Assembly (NCBI GenBank): GCA_002394385.1
Contig: DGTS01000008.1
Location: forward strand, 44,693 to 108,692
DNA: 64,000 bases
Origin: Prevotella sp. UBA4330
GTDB taxonomy: Bacteria > Bacteroidota > Bacteroidia > Bacteroidales > Bacteroidaceae
Direction of reading: 5' to 3'
Shown here: piece by piece, positions 17,346 to 26,812 of the stretch
How the letters are laid out: each line of letters begins with the position of its first letter
Numbering within the stretch: position 1 is the stretch's first letter
Translations under genes and position numbers: made by a program
The notes under the pieces: model-generated
Database searches by the model: none
What the model saw: only the letters and a program-made list of their open reading frames with translations
What the model was told of the DNA's origin: nothing

Positions 17346-17732
17346 ATGGAAGTAATTAATGCAATAGGTCGCCGTAAGAGTGCTGTAGCACGTGTTTACG
17401 TAAGCGAAGGAACAGGCAAAATCACAATAAACAAGAAGGATCTCGAGGTTTATTTCCCGTCTGCAATACTCCAGTATGTGGTTAAGCAGCCGCTGAACCT
17501 GCTGGAAGTGGCAGAGAAGTATGACATCAAGGCTAACCTCGACGGTGGTGGTTTCACCGGTCAGAGCCAGGCTCTGCGTCTTGCCATCGCTCGTGCGCTG
17601 GTTAAGATTAATGCCGAGGACAAGAAGAACCTGAAGGATCACGGATTCCTGACACGCGACAGCCGTGCTGTTGAGCGTAAGAAGCCAGGTCAGCCAAAGG
17701 CTCGTCGTCGCTTCCAGTTCAGTAAGCGTTAA
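17346..17732 (+). CDS. rpsI: 30S ribosomal protein S9
   Basis: Small-subunit protein whose C-terminal tail reaches the P-site tRNA. The 128-aa sequence opens with INAIGRRKSAVARVYV, has the GGGFTGQSQALRLAIARAL signature, and ends in the basic tail RRRFQFSKR. Short TTTGAACTTTGAA and AATTGTCAATT repeats fill much of the gap to rpsB. Confidence 0.98.
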   Translation: MEVINAIGRRKSAVARVYVSEGTGKITINKKDLEVYFPSAILQYVVKQPLNLLEVAEKYDIKANLDGGGFTGQSQALRLAIARALVKINAEDKKNLKDHGFLTRDSRAVERKKPGQPKARRRFQFSKR

Positions 17733-17740
17733 TATTTTCT

Positions 17741-17871
17741 TTGAACTTTGAACTTTGAGGTTTGAACTTTATGAATGCCTCAAAGGCTGAAGTTCATTGA
17801 AGAAACTGAACAGTTTAGTATCTAAACCGCTGAGACTTGAATTGTCAATTCTTAATTGTCAATTATCAATT
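17741..17871. repeat. Two short repeat clusters between rpsI and rpsB
   Basis: TTTGAACTTTGAACTTTGAG-type words lie at 17741-17769, directly after the rpsI stop. TTGTCAATTCTTAATTGTCA-type words lie at 17838-17871. Both are simple reiterated words of the stop-adjacent kind seen elsewhere in the window. Confidence 0.7.
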
Positions 17872-17977
17872 ACCCAGTGGCTGATTCTAACAAGTAATCG
17901 CTTTGGCGCTTTTACCAAGCGTAGCGACTAAAAGAATTAAAAAAGAAAGTAAACAACAAAACAAAATTAAAGCAAAA

Positions 17978-18862
17978 ATGGCAAGAACAAACTTTGACCA
18001 ACTGCTTGAGGCAGGTTGCCACTTCGGTCACCTCAAGCGCAAATGGAATCCAGCAATGGCTCCTTACATCTTCATGGAGCGCAATGGCATTCATATCATC
18101 GACCTTAACAAGACTGTAGTGATGATTGACGAGGCTGCTGACGCACTGAAGCAAATCGCTAAGTCGGGCAAGAAGATTCTCTTCGTTGCTACTAAGAAGC
18201 AGGCTAAGGACATCGTGGCTGAGAAGGCTGCCAGCATCGGCATGCCTTACGTTATCGAGCGCTGGCCGGGCGGTATGCTCACCAACTTCCCAACCATCCG
18301 CAAGGCTGTGAAGAAGATGGCTACCATCGATAAGATGATTGGCGACGGCACTTTCTCTAACCTCTCAAAGCGTGAGATGCTGCAGATCACACGTCAGCGT
18401 GCAAAACTGGAGAAGAACCTCGGTTCTATCGCCGACCTTACACGTCTGCCTTCTGCACTCTTCGTTATCGACGTTATGAAGGAGCACATCGCAGTGAGCG
18501 AGGCAGTACGTCTCGGCATCCCTGTGTTCGCTATCGTTGACACCAACAGCGACCCAAAGAACATCGACTTCATGATTCCTGCTAACGACGATGCCAAGGA
18601 CTCTATCGAGGTAATCCTCAACGCTTGCTGCGAGGCAATCAACGAGGGTCTCGCTGAGCGCAAGGCAGAGCGTGCCGACGAGAAGGCCGCTAAGGAGCAG
18701 AGCGAAGAGGCTGAGGACGCAAAGCCACGTCGTCAGCGCCGTCAGCGCAAGGACGAGCAGGCTGAGGCTCCAGCAGAAGAGGCTGAGGCACCTGTAGCAG
18801 AGGAAGCACCAGCAGCAGAAGAGGCTGAGGCACCTGCTGAAGAGGCTAAGAGTGAGGAGTAA
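17978..18862 (+). CDS. rpsB: 30S ribosomal protein S2
   Basis: Small-subunit protein. I start at the ATG at 17978 (MARTNFDQLLEAGCHFGH) because S2 proteins begin here; an upstream in-frame extension has no S2 homology. The protein has 294 aa with the family motifs GCHFGHLKRKWNP and RWPGGMLTNF. The last roughly 70 residues form an acidic Ala/Glu/Pro-rich tail (repeats of EAPAEEAEAP), an extension beyond the conserved S2 fold and low in complexity. It is followed by tsf, the usual pair. Confidence 0.97.
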   Translation: MARTNFDQLLEAGCHFGHLKRKWNPAMAPYIFMERNGIHIIDLNKTVVMIDEAADALKQIAKSGKKILFVATKKQAKDIVAEKAASIGMPYVIERWPGGMLTNFPTIRKAVKKMATIDKMIGDGTFSNLSKREMLQITRQRAKLEKNLGSIADLTRLPSALFVIDVMKEHIAVSEAVRLGIPVFAIVDTNSDPKNIDFMIPANDDAKDSIEVILNACCEAINEGLAERKAERADEKAAKEQSEEAEDAKPRRQRRQRKDEQAEAPAEEAEAPVAEEAPAAEEAEAPAEEAKSEE

Positions 18863-18914
18863 ACTGTAGAACAGTTCTATCGTAAAATTGTAAAATCAAT
18901 AAAGTATAATCAAT

Positions 18915-19913
18915 ATGGCTATTTCTATAGAAGATATCAAGAAACTTCGCGCTATGACAGGTGCTGGTCTTGCTGACGTCAAGAAGGCTTTGACAGAGGC
19001 TGAGGGCGACTTCGACAAGGCGAAGGAACTGCTCCGCGAGCGCGGACTGGCTATCGCTGCTAAGCGTAGCGACCGTGAGACATCTAACGGTTGTGTTCTC
19101 GTGAAGAGTGTTGACGGCTTTGCCGCTACTCTGGCTCTGAAGTGCGAGACCGACTTCGTGGCTAACGGTGCTGACTTCATCGCCCTGACACAGTCAATCC
19201 TCGACGCTGCCATCGCAGCAAAGGCGAAGACTCTGGACGAGGTGAAGGAACTGGTGCTCGCTGACGGTCAGAAGGCTCAGGATGCTGTTACACAGCGTTC
19301 GGGTATCACCGGTGAGAAGATGGAACTCGACGGCTACCTCGTGCTCGAGGGTGAGAACGTTGAGGTTTACGACCACATGGGCAAGCACACCCTGTGCACC
19401 ATGGTACAGACCAACAAACCCGCTGCCGATGCAGGTCACAAGGTGGCAATGCAGGTGGCTGCAATGAAGCCAGTGGCTCTCAACGCAGAGAGCGTTCCTC
19501 AGAAGATTCTCGACGAGGAGTACAAGGTGGCTGTTGAGAAGACCAAGGAAGAGCAGGTTGAGAAGGCTGTTGTGGCAGCACTGAAGAAGGCTGGTATCAA
19601 CGCTAACCTCGTTGACAGTGACGACCACATCGAGTCGAACATCGCTAAGGGCTGGCTCACTCGTGAAGAGGCTGACAAGGCAAAGGAAATCCGTGAGAAG
19701 ACCGCTGCCGAGAAGGCTGCAAACCTTCCTGCACAGATGGTAGAGAACATCGCCAAGGGTCGCGTTGCTAAGTTCTTGAAGGAGAACTGCCTCGTTGACC
19801 AGGAGTTCCAGTTCGGTGACGGCGACAAGTCTACTGTTTCTCAGTGGCTCGCTGCTCAGGACAAGGAACTGAAGGTGGTTGACTTCAAGCGCTTCACCCT
19901 CGTTGCTGACTAA
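18915..19913 (+). CDS. tsf: Translation elongation factor Ts
   Basis: Guanine-nucleotide exchange factor for EF-Tu. The 332-aa protein has the UBA-like N-terminus (IKKLRAMTGAGLADVKKAL), the core motif KCETDFVAN, and a C-terminal dimerisation region typical of Bacteroidetes EF-Ts. It lies 52 bases after rpsB and is followed by a strong terminator. Confidence 0.98.
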   Translation: MAISIEDIKKLRAMTGAGLADVKKALTEAEGDFDKAKELLRERGLAIAAKRSDRETSNGCVLVKSVDGFAATLALKCETDFVANGADFIALTQSILDAAIAAKAKTLDEVKELVLADGQKAQDAVTQRSGITGEKMELDGYLVLEGENVEVYDHMGKHTLCTMVQTNKPAADAGHKVAMQVAAMKPVALNAESVPQKILDEEYKVAVEKTKEEQVEKAVVAALKKAGINANLVDSDDHIESNIAKGWLTREEADKAKEIREKTAAEKAANLPAQMVENIAKGRVAKFLKENCLVDQEFQFGDGDKSTVSQWLAAQDKELKVVDFKRFTLVAD

Positions 19914-19949
19914 TTCTGCAGATTATTGCAATAGGCAATAACATTATAT

Positions 19950-19986
19950 TAAAAGCCGAAATGCCTTGTGCGTTTCGGCTTTTTTG
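19950..19986 (+). terminator. Rho-independent terminator after tsf
   Basis: AAAAGCCGAAA pairs with TTTCGGCTTTT across a short loop and is followed by a T run. A classical intrinsic terminator ending the rpsB-tsf transcript. Confidence 0.9.
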
Positions 19987-20193
19987 TATCTGCCGTATTC
20001 TTTTTTTTGACCTATAGTTCATTTTGAAGGATGCTCGTGTATTGCAGGTCACTGTTGCATTTTTTCGGTAATTCAATTTTTTTTGTTTACCAAAATATGT
20101 TGTTTTACTTTGTATTTTTATTTTTTTTATTAATTTTGCATTGTGAAAATGATGTTCGCATCAAAAAATAATGCAAATGGAGTGTTTTTGTCT

Positions 20194-21756
20194 ATGAATA
20201 AACTCTTAATGATATTGCTGTCACTTGTTCTCTTTTCGTGTGCCGAACGCCATTCCTATAAGATAGGCGTGTCGCAGTGCAGCGAGGATATATGGCGCGA
20301 GAAACAGAACGAGGAACTGAAGATGTACACCTATCTTTATGACGATGTGGAACTGCTGTTCGCCTCTGCCGATGATGACGATAAGGTGCAGATAAGCCAG
20401 ATAAACCATTTCATTGACGAGGGGGTTGACTTGCTTATTGTGTCGCCAAATCAGGTGAACACCATTTCGTCTGCTGTAGAGCGCGCTTACGACAAGGGCA
20501 TTCCCGTGATACTCTTCGACCGCAAGACCGGCTCGGATAAATATACCGCTTTCATGGGTGCCGACAACATTGAGATGGGCAGCACCATAGGCAAGTACAT
20601 CAACTCGATAAAGTCAAGTGGCAAGGTGCTTGAGATAAAGGGACTGAAGGGCTCGTCACCAGCGCAGGAACGACATGAGGGATTCGTCAAGGGCATTGGC
20701 GACGACAGCCGTCTGATTACGTGCGACGGCGACTGGACCCAGAAGAGCGGCTATCGCCTGATGGACTCGGTGCTGCAGCAGCGCAAGGACATCGTGTGTG
20801 TGTTCGGACAGAACGACCGTATGGCTGTGGGAGCCTATGAGGCTGCCAAGAAACATGGTGTGGAGAAGGGTATGACGTTTGCCGGCATTGATGCCTTGCC
20901 AACTGATGACGGCGGAATAGAACAGGTGAAGAGCGGTGTGCTCTCTACCTCTTATATATATCCCACTCGCGGCGACCTGCTGATGCAACTTGCCATGAAC
21001 ATTCTGGAGGGCAAACCATACGAGAAGGAGAACCTGCTGAAGTCGGCTCTCGTGACGCGAGACAATGCCGAGGTGATGTTGATGCAGGCGGAGGAAATAA
21101 GCGAGCAGAACAATCGTCTGTCCACTCTGCATGAGAAGGTTGACTGGTATCTGTCGCAGTACCGCCACCAGAAGATCTATCTGCTGTTGATGGCTATCAT
21201 TGCGCTTCTTGCAATAGGTTTTCTGTGGTATAGAATCAACACCATGCATCGGCGCCATCAGATGGAGCGCGAGGCCTTTGCTCTGGTTGTTGGCACGCCG
21301 TCGTCACCAGTCCCGCAGCCAAATGCCGCGTCCGAAGATGTTTCTGAAGAAGGGAAACATGAGGAGAAGAATGCTGATGTGGTTGCCGATGTAACCGAGG
21401 TGAGCAAGGAGCAGCGTGAGACAATTGCAGAGGACGGTGACACAGACTCTAATTTCCTCGACCACCTGCGCCAGTTGGTGCAGGAGCAGATGGCCGATAG
21501 CGATTTCGGAGTGGAGTCGTTGGCAAGTGACATGAGTCTCAGCCGTGTCCAGTTATACCGCAAGGTGAAGGCGCTGACAGGCAGGACTCCTGTTGATATT
21601 ATCCGTCTGAGCCGTTTGAACCGTGCCAAGGTGCTGCTCGCTCAGGGCAACAAGAACATTTCTGAGGTGGCATACGACGTGGGTTTCTCCTCTCCGAGTT
21701 ACTTCACGAAGTGCTTCAAGGAGGAGTATGGAATGCTGCCTGGCGAGGTGAAATGA
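20194..21756 (+). CDS. Membrane-spanning regulator: periplasmic sugar-binding domain + TM + AraC domain
   Basis: A 520-aa protein, the likely sensor-regulator of the fructan locus. I start at 20194 (MNKLLMILLSLVLFSC) because it gives a signal peptide or lipobox; upstream starts lie at or near the predicted TSS (TAATTTTG box 20131-20138). Residues about 22-300 are a ribose-binding/LacI-type periplasmic domain (KIGVSQCSEDIWR, DLLIVSPNQ, VILFDRKTG, VFGQNDRMAVGA). One membrane helix lies at about 327-348. A charged linker of about 70 residues follows. Residues about 422-520 are an AraC DNA-binding domain (VESLASDMSLSRVQLYRKV, ISEVAYDVGFSSPSYFTKCF). No histidine kinase or receiver domain lies between, unlike the hybrid two-component sensors that usually control such loci. 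Confidence 0.88.
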   Translation: MNKLLMILLSLVLFSCAERHSYKIGVSQCSEDIWREKQNEELKMYTYLYDDVELLFASADDDDKVQISQINHFIDEGVDLLIVSPNQVNTISSAVERAYDKGIPVILFDRKTGSDKYTAFMGADNIEMGSTIGKYINSIKSSGKVLEIKGLKGSSPAQERHEGFVKGIGDDSRLITCDGDWTQKSGYRLMDSVLQQRKDIVCVFGQNDRMAVGAYEAAKKHGVEKGMTFAGIDALPTDDGGIEQVKSGVLSTSYIYPTRGDLLMQLAMNILEGKPYEKENLLKSALVTRDNAEVMLMQAEEISEQNNRLSTLHEKVDWYLSQYRHQKIYLLLMAIIALLAIGFLWYRINTMHRRHQMEREAFALVVGTPSSPVPQPNAASEDVSEEGKHEEKNADVVADVTEVSKEQRETIAEDGDTDSNFLDHLRQLVQEQMADSDFGVESLASDMSLSRVQLYRKVKALTGRTPVDIIRLSRLNRAKVLLAQGNKNISEVAYDVGFSSPSYFTKCFKEEYGMLPGEVK

Positions 21757-21787
21757 CCACGATGGAAGTCGGGCGGTGTTATGCATG

Positions 21788-21843
21788 AAATAAAAAAAAT
21801 CGTTCATTTGACATTAAAAATGTTACATGAACGATTTTTTTTG
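21788..21843 (+). terminator. Terminator between the regulator and susC
   Basis: AAAAAAATCGTTCAT pairs with ATGAACGATTTTTTTT around a loop of about 19 bases. With A- and T-runs on both sides it can act in either direction. It separates the regulator transcript from the susC operon. Confidence 0.85.
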
Positions 21844-21848
21844 TCCTT

Positions 21849-21893
21849 TGAAACATCTGTTTCACCTTATTCTTGTAATTGAACATACCTTTG
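21849..21893 (+). promoter_or_regulatory. susC operon promoter with palindromic operator TGAAACA-TC-TGTTTCA
   Basis: A perfect 7-2-7 palindrome is at 21849-21864. A TACCTTTG -7 box is at 21886-21893, 37 bases downstream counted start to start. The identical palindrome arms and spacing recur before the second fructan operon (29919-29963). The position near -35 suits an activator site. The operator role is inferred. Confidence 0.75.
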
Positions 21894-21926
21894 TGGCAGT
21901 TAAATCAAAGTACTAACCAAATAAAA

Positions 21927-24900
21927 ATGCAAATGAAACAAATGAAAAGATTCATTTCAAGTCTTTTGGCCTTGATGTTATGTACTATAATGTACGCGCA
22001 AGAGGCAATCACTGGAAATGTCGTCGACCAGACAGGTGAGCCTGTTATTGGCGCCACAGTGATGGAGAAAGGCACGTCGAACGGAACGGTAACCGACTTC
22101 GACGGTAATTTCACGTTGAAGGTTGCTGCTGGGAAAACGTTGGTGTTCTCGTATGTCGGACTTCTTAATGTGGAGATGCCTGCTGCTAATGGCATGAGTG
22201 TTACGATGCAAGACGATGCTTTGTCGCTCAATGAGGTTGTGGTAACCGGTTACACCACACAGCGTAAAGCCGATCTTACGGGTGCTGTCAGCGTGGTGAG
22301 CGTGTCCGAACTGTCGAAGCAGAATGAGAACAACCCAATAAAGGCGATGCAGGGGCGCGTTCCTGGTATGAACATCTCTGCTGATGGTTCTCCCTCGGGT
22401 GCTGCGACAGTGCGCATCCGTGGTATCGGAACCTTAAACAACAACGACCCTCTTTACATTATCGATGGTGTGCCTACGAAAGCGGGCATGCATGAACTTA
22501 ACGGCAACGACATCGAGTCTATCCAGGTGCTGAAGGATGCTGCCTCGGCATCTATCTATGGTAGCCGTGCAGCCAACGGTGTGATTATCATTACTACGAA
22601 GAAGGGCAAGGATGGTAATGTGAAGATTGATTTTGATGCCAGTCTGTCACTTCAGACTTACGCCCATAAGATGAAGGTGCTGAATGCAGAGGAATTCGGA
22701 AGGGTGATGTGGCAAGGTTATGTTAACGACGGTCTTGACCCTAACCAGAATGGTTTGGGTTATCGTTATGATTGGTCTTACACCCCACAGGGTGTTCCAG
22801 TGCTGAACAATATCATGATGAACAAGTATCTTGATGCTGCTGGCACTACTCCCGCTGCTGACACAGACTGGTTTAAGGAGACCACTCGCAAGGGCTTGGT
22901 TCAGCAGTACAATGTGTCTCTGAGCAATGGTTCGGAGAGAGGTTCTTCATTCTTTTCTTTGGGATACTATAACAATAAGGGTATTATCAAGCAATCGGAC
23001 TTCAATCGTCTTTCTGCTCGTATGAACGGAGAGTATAAGTTGCTGAAGGTAGGCGAGAATCATATTGTCACGGTGGGTGAGCACTTCACCATCAACCGCA
23101 CCACTGAGGTTCAGGCTCCTGGCGGTTTCCTTGAGAATGTTCTTCAGTTCAATCCGTCACTGCCTGTGCGTACTGTAAACGGTGATTATGCTGGTCCTGT
23201 GGGCGGTTATCCCGACCGTGAGAACCCTTTGGCACGTCTTGACCGCAATAGCGATAACCGCTATACATATTGGCGTATGTTCGGCGATGCTTATGTGAAT
23301 GTTAATCCGTTCAAGAACTTCAATGTGAAGACCACTTTCGGTTTGGATTATAGTCAGAAGGAGCAGCGTATCTTTACCTATCCTATTACCGAGGGTACTG
23401 TTGCCAATTCTACGAACGCGGTTGAGGCTAAGCAGGAGCATTGGACGAAGTGGATGTGGAATGCCATTGCCACTTATAACTTGGAGAAAGGTAAGCATCG
23501 TGGTGATGCCATGATTGGTGTTGAGATAAACCGTGAGGACGACAAATGGTTTAGTGGGAAGCAGTACGACTATGCTGTTCTGAATCCTGACTATATGTGG
23601 CCTGATGCTGGCGTTGGCGAGTCGGAGGCTTATGGAAGGGGCGAGGGTTACACACTTGTGTCTTTCTTTGGCAAGATGAACTACACTTATGACGACCGAT
23701 ACATGGCAAGTCTCACATTGCGTCATGACGGTTCGAGTCGTTTTGGGCGCAACAGTCGCTACGGTACGTTCCCTTCGGTGAGTGTAGGATGGAGAATCAA
23801 CCAGGAAAAGTTCATGCAGGACATCGCTTGGATTGATAACATTAAGTTGCGTGCATCTTGGGGTCAGACGGGTAACCAGGAGATTTCGAATATCGCGCGC
23901 TACACTTTGTATGAGAGCAATTATGGTGAGGCTGGCTTTGGCGGTCAGAGTTACGGCACGAGTTACGACATTGGCGGCACTAATGGCGGTCAGCAGTTGG
24001 CAAGTGGTTTCAAGCGCAACCAGTTGGGCAATGACGATTTGAAGTGGGAGACCACTACTCAGACGAACCTTGGTTTCGACTTTGGTTTTTTCCGTAACGC
24101 CCTCTATGGTTCTTTTGAATGGTATCACAAGAAGACCAAGGACATCTTGGTATATATGCCTGGTATCGGTGTCATGGGTGAGGGTAGCAGCCAGTGGATT
24201 AATGCTGGCGAGATGCTGAACAAGGGTATTGAGTTCAACATTGGCTATCGTGGTGAGGTAGGTGATTTCCAGTATGACATAGCCGGTAACATTGGAACCT
24301 ACCGCAACAAGGTTACGAAGATTCCTGAGACTATTGCCGCAAATGGAACCTTTGGCGGTAACGGTGTGAAGAGTGTTGTTGGTCATCCAATGGGTGCCCA
24401 GGTGGGTTATGTCTATGACGGCATATTCAAGAGTCAGGCAGAGATTGACAATCATGCTTCTCAGGATGCAGCGGGTTTAGGCCGCATACGCTGGAAGGAC
24501 CTTAACAACGACGGTGTTATCAATGAGTCTGACCAGGACTGGATTTACTCTCCTGTACCTGACTTTACTTGGGGCTTGAATATATACTTGCAGTATAAAA
24601 ACTTTGACCTGACGATGTTCTGGCAGGGAGTGCAGGGTGTTGATGTTATCAGCGACCTGAAGAAGGAGACGGACCTTTGGAGCGGTCTGAACATTACGAA
24701 CCTGAACAAGGGTCGTCGCCTGCTCGACGCATGGAGTCCTGTCAATATGGATTCGAATATTCCTGCTGTCAGCACTATGGACAACAACAATGAGAAGCGT
24801 GTATCAACCTATTTCGTTGAGAATGGTTCTTATGCGAAACTTCGCACAATACAGTTGGGCTACAACTTCCCGAAGAGCGTTTGCGACAAGATTCATATGT

Positions 24901-25040
24901 CTCGTCTGCGCATGTATCTTTCTGCCCAGAACTTGTTCACCATCAAGAGCAAGAATTTCACGGGCGTAGATCCTGAGAATGCCAACTTCGGCTATCCTAT
25001 CCCCCTCAACATTACCTTTGGTCTCAATGTATCATTCTAA
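21927..25040 (+). CDS. susC: SusC/RagA-family TonB-dependent transporter (fructan locus)
   Basis: Outer-membrane importer for oligosaccharides, here probably fructan fragments. With the start at 21927 (MQMKQMKRF) it has 1037 aa; the next ATG at 21942 would also serve. Order: signal peptide ending MYAQ; carboxypeptidase-like domain (GNVVDQTGEPVIGATV...TDFDGNFTL); TonB plug (LTGAVSVVS, ALQGR-like AMQGRVPGM, RIRGIGTLNNNDPLYIIDG); then a 22-strand barrel ending LNITFGLNVSF. It is first in operon 1, 13 bases before its SusD partner. Confidence 0.93.
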   Translation: MQMKQMKRFISSLLALMLCTIMYAQEAITGNVVDQTGEPVIGATVMEKGTSNGTVTDFDGNFTLKVAAGKTLVFSYVGLLNVEMPAANGMSVTMQDDALSLNEVVVTGYTTQRKADLTGAVSVVSVSELSKQNENNPIKAMQGRVPGMNISADGSPSGAATVRIRGIGTLNNNDPLYIIDGVPTKAGMHELNGNDIESIQVLKDAASASIYGSRAANGVIIITTKKGKDGNVKIDFDASLSLQTYAHKMKVLNAEEFGRVMWQGYVNDGLDPNQNGLGYRYDWSYTPQGVPVLNNIMMNKYLDAAGTTPAADTDWFKETTRKGLVQQYNVSLSNGSERGSSFFSLGYYNNKGIIKQSDFNRLSARMNGEYKLLKVGENHIVTVGEHFTINRTTEVQAPGGFLENVLQFNPSLPVRTVNGDYAGPVGGYPDRENPLARLDRNSDNRYTYWRMFGDAYVNVNPFKNFNVKTTFGLDYSQKEQRIFTYPITEGTVANSTNAVEAKQEHWTKWMWNAIATYNLEKGKHRGDAMIGVEINREDDKWFSGKQYDYAVLNPDYMWPDAGVGESEAYGRGEGYTLVSFFGKMNYTYDDRYMASLTLRHDGSSRFGRNSRYGTFPSVSVGWRINQEKFMQDIAWIDNIKLRASWGQTGNQEISNIARYTLYESNYGEAGFGGQSYGTSYDIGGTNGGQQLASGFKRNQLGNDDLKWETTTQTNLGFDFGFFRNALYGSFEWYHKKTKDILVYMPGIGVMGEGSSQWINAGEMLNKGIEFNIGYRGEVGDFQYDIAGNIGTYRNKVTKIPETIAANGTFGGNGVKSVVGHPMGAQVGYVYDGIFKSQAEIDNHASQDAAGLGRIRWKDLNNDGVINESDQDWIYSPVPDFTWGLNIYLQYKNFDLTMFWQGVQGVDVISDLKKETDLWSGLNITNLNKGRRLLDAWSPVNMDSNIPAVSTMDNNNEKRVSTYFVENGSYAKLRTIQLGYNFPKSVCDKIHMSRLRMYLSAQNLFTIKSKNFTGVDPENANFGYPIPLNITFGLNVSF

Positions 25041-25052
25041 ACATATGCAATC

Positions 25053-26780
25053 ATGAAAAAGATATTATATATAATCTGTGCTATCAGTGCCATGTGTGGC
25101 TTTACGGCCTGTGACAGTTTCCTCGATGAGCACACACCGCAGGGAGTGCTTAGTGATGACCAGGTGAAAACTCCAGAGAATGCCGAGGCAATGGTAGTTT
25201 CTGCCTATGCCATCTTCACCTCTGCCGAGGACATTAACTCCTCTTTCTCTATGTGGAACTTCGATGTACGTTCCGATGATGCCTATAAAGGCGGTAACGG
25301 AACCAGCGACGGTGACGTGTTCCATCAACTGGAGGTACAGCAGGGTGTATTGACCACCAACTGGAACATCAATGACATGTGGGTGCGTCTGTACAACTGC
25401 ATCTCGCGCGTCAACAGTGCAATATCACTGCTCAACGCCACTGGTGACGACTTCAGCATGAAGAGTCAGCGTCTGGCTGAGATGAAGTTCCTTCGTGCCT
25501 ACGCGCATTTCCTTCTGAAACGCCTTTATAAGAACATTCCATTTGTAGTGAATGAAAATCTGACTTATCAGGAGTATAACGAACTTTCAAATACAGAATA
25601 TACTAATGATGAGGGTTGGCAGAAAATTATCGACGATCTCTTGGAGGCTTACAACACATTGCCTGTTACTCAGCAGGATAAGGGCCGTCCCACGAAGGCA
25701 GCCGCTGCCGCATTCCTGGCCAAGGTATATCTTTACAAGGCTTACCGTCAAGACGATGCCAATTCCAACCAGGTCACTGGCATCAACCAGCAAGATCTTG
25801 AGAAGGTTATTGAATACACCGACCCTTCACTCTATGCCAACTATGGCCTTGAAACGGACATCCACAACAATTTCCGTCCCGAGGATCAGTATGAGAATGG
25901 CATTGAGAGCATCTGGGCAATCCAGTATTCCCGCAATGACGGTTCTACATACGGTAACCTCAATTGGAGTTATGGCCTGATTCCCCCCAACATCCCAGGC
26001 GCTACCGATGGCGGTTGTGATTTCTACAAGCCTTCGCAGAACCTTGTTAACGCCTTCCATACAGGAGCCGACGGTCTTCCTTTGCTCGACACCTTTAATC
26101 AAAAGAAATACGACAAGGCTGCCGACAATGCAGACCCACGTTTGTTCCTCACTGTCGGAATTCCCGGGCTGCCCTATATGTTCAACAAAAAATACATGAT
26201 GGAAGAGAGTAGCATCTGGAGTCGTTCAAATGGTCTCTATGGTTACTATGTTTCCCTGAAGCAGAATGTTGACCCCGCCCTTATCGGTGAGTATCTCATT
26301 AAGGGCTCTTATTGGGCAAGTCCGATGAATCGCATCGTGTTCCGTTATGCTGATGTACTGTTGATGCGTGCTGAAGCCTATGCGCAGTTGGGTAATACCG
26401 ACCAAGCAATCAACTTGGTGAATGTGCTCCGTTCACGTGCTGCGGGCAGCACACAGATGATAGCCAACTATCAGAGCAACTACGGAGTGAAGATGTATAT
26501 TGCCAACTATAAAGGCTCATACTCAAAGGACGATGCCGTCAAGATTGTCAAGATGGAGCGCCGCTTGGAGTTGGCTATGGAGGCAGAGCGCTTCTTCGAC
26601 CTTGTACGCTGGGGTGACGCTGCTACTGTACTCAATAAGTATTATGCAGAAGAGATCGGCAGTTGTGCCATTTATAGCAATGCACACTTCACAGCAAACA
26701 AAGATGAATATCTGCCTATCCCGTTCAGTCAGATATCTGCCTCTAACGGACATTACACCCAGAACATAGGTAACTGGTAA
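25053..26780 (+). CDS. susD: SusD/RagB-family outer-membrane glycan-binding lipoprotein
   Basis: Surface lid that delivers glycans to the SusC channel. The 575-aa protein has a lipobox ending FTAC (Cys20) followed by DSFLDEHTPQG. The SusD TPR fold is marked by LAEMKFLRAYAHFLLKRLY, PTKAAAAAFLAKVYLYK, RYADVLLMRAEAYAQLG and ERRLELAMEAERFFDLVRWG. It ends in the family manner with YLPIPFSQI and a final IGNW. Partner of the preceding SusC. Confidence 0.95.
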   Translation: MKKILYIICAISAMCGFTACDSFLDEHTPQGVLSDDQVKTPENAEAMVVSAYAIFTSAEDINSSFSMWNFDVRSDDAYKGGNGTSDGDVFHQLEVQQGVLTTNWNINDMWVRLYNCISRVNSAISLLNATGDDFSMKSQRLAEMKFLRAYAHFLLKRLYKNIPFVVNENLTYQEYNELSNTEYTNDEGWQKIIDDLLEAYNTLPVTQQDKGRPTKAAAAAFLAKVYLYKAYRQDDANSNQVTGINQQDLEKVIEYTDPSLYANYGLETDIHNNFRPEDQYENGIESIWAIQYSRNDGSTYGNLNWSYGLIPPNIPGATDGGCDFYKPSQNLVNAFHTGADGLPLLDTFNQKKYDKAADNADPRLFLTVGIPGLPYMFNKKYMMEESSIWSRSNGLYGYYVSLKQNVDPALIGEYLIKGSYWASPMNRIVFRYADVLLMRAEAYAQLGNTDQAINLVNVLRSRAAGSTQMIANYQSNYGVKMYIANYKGSYSKDDAVKIVKMERRLELAMEAERFFDLVRWGDAATVLNKYYAEEIGSCAIYSNAHFTANKDEYLPIPFSQISASNGHYTQNIGNW

Positions 26781-26812
26781 ATTAAAGTTTTGAGTATAAA
26801 GTTTAAAGAATT

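Noticed and set aside
20143..20193. Earlier start for the fructan regulator
   Set aside because: It lies at the predicted transcription start and would bury the export signal behind 17 extra residues.
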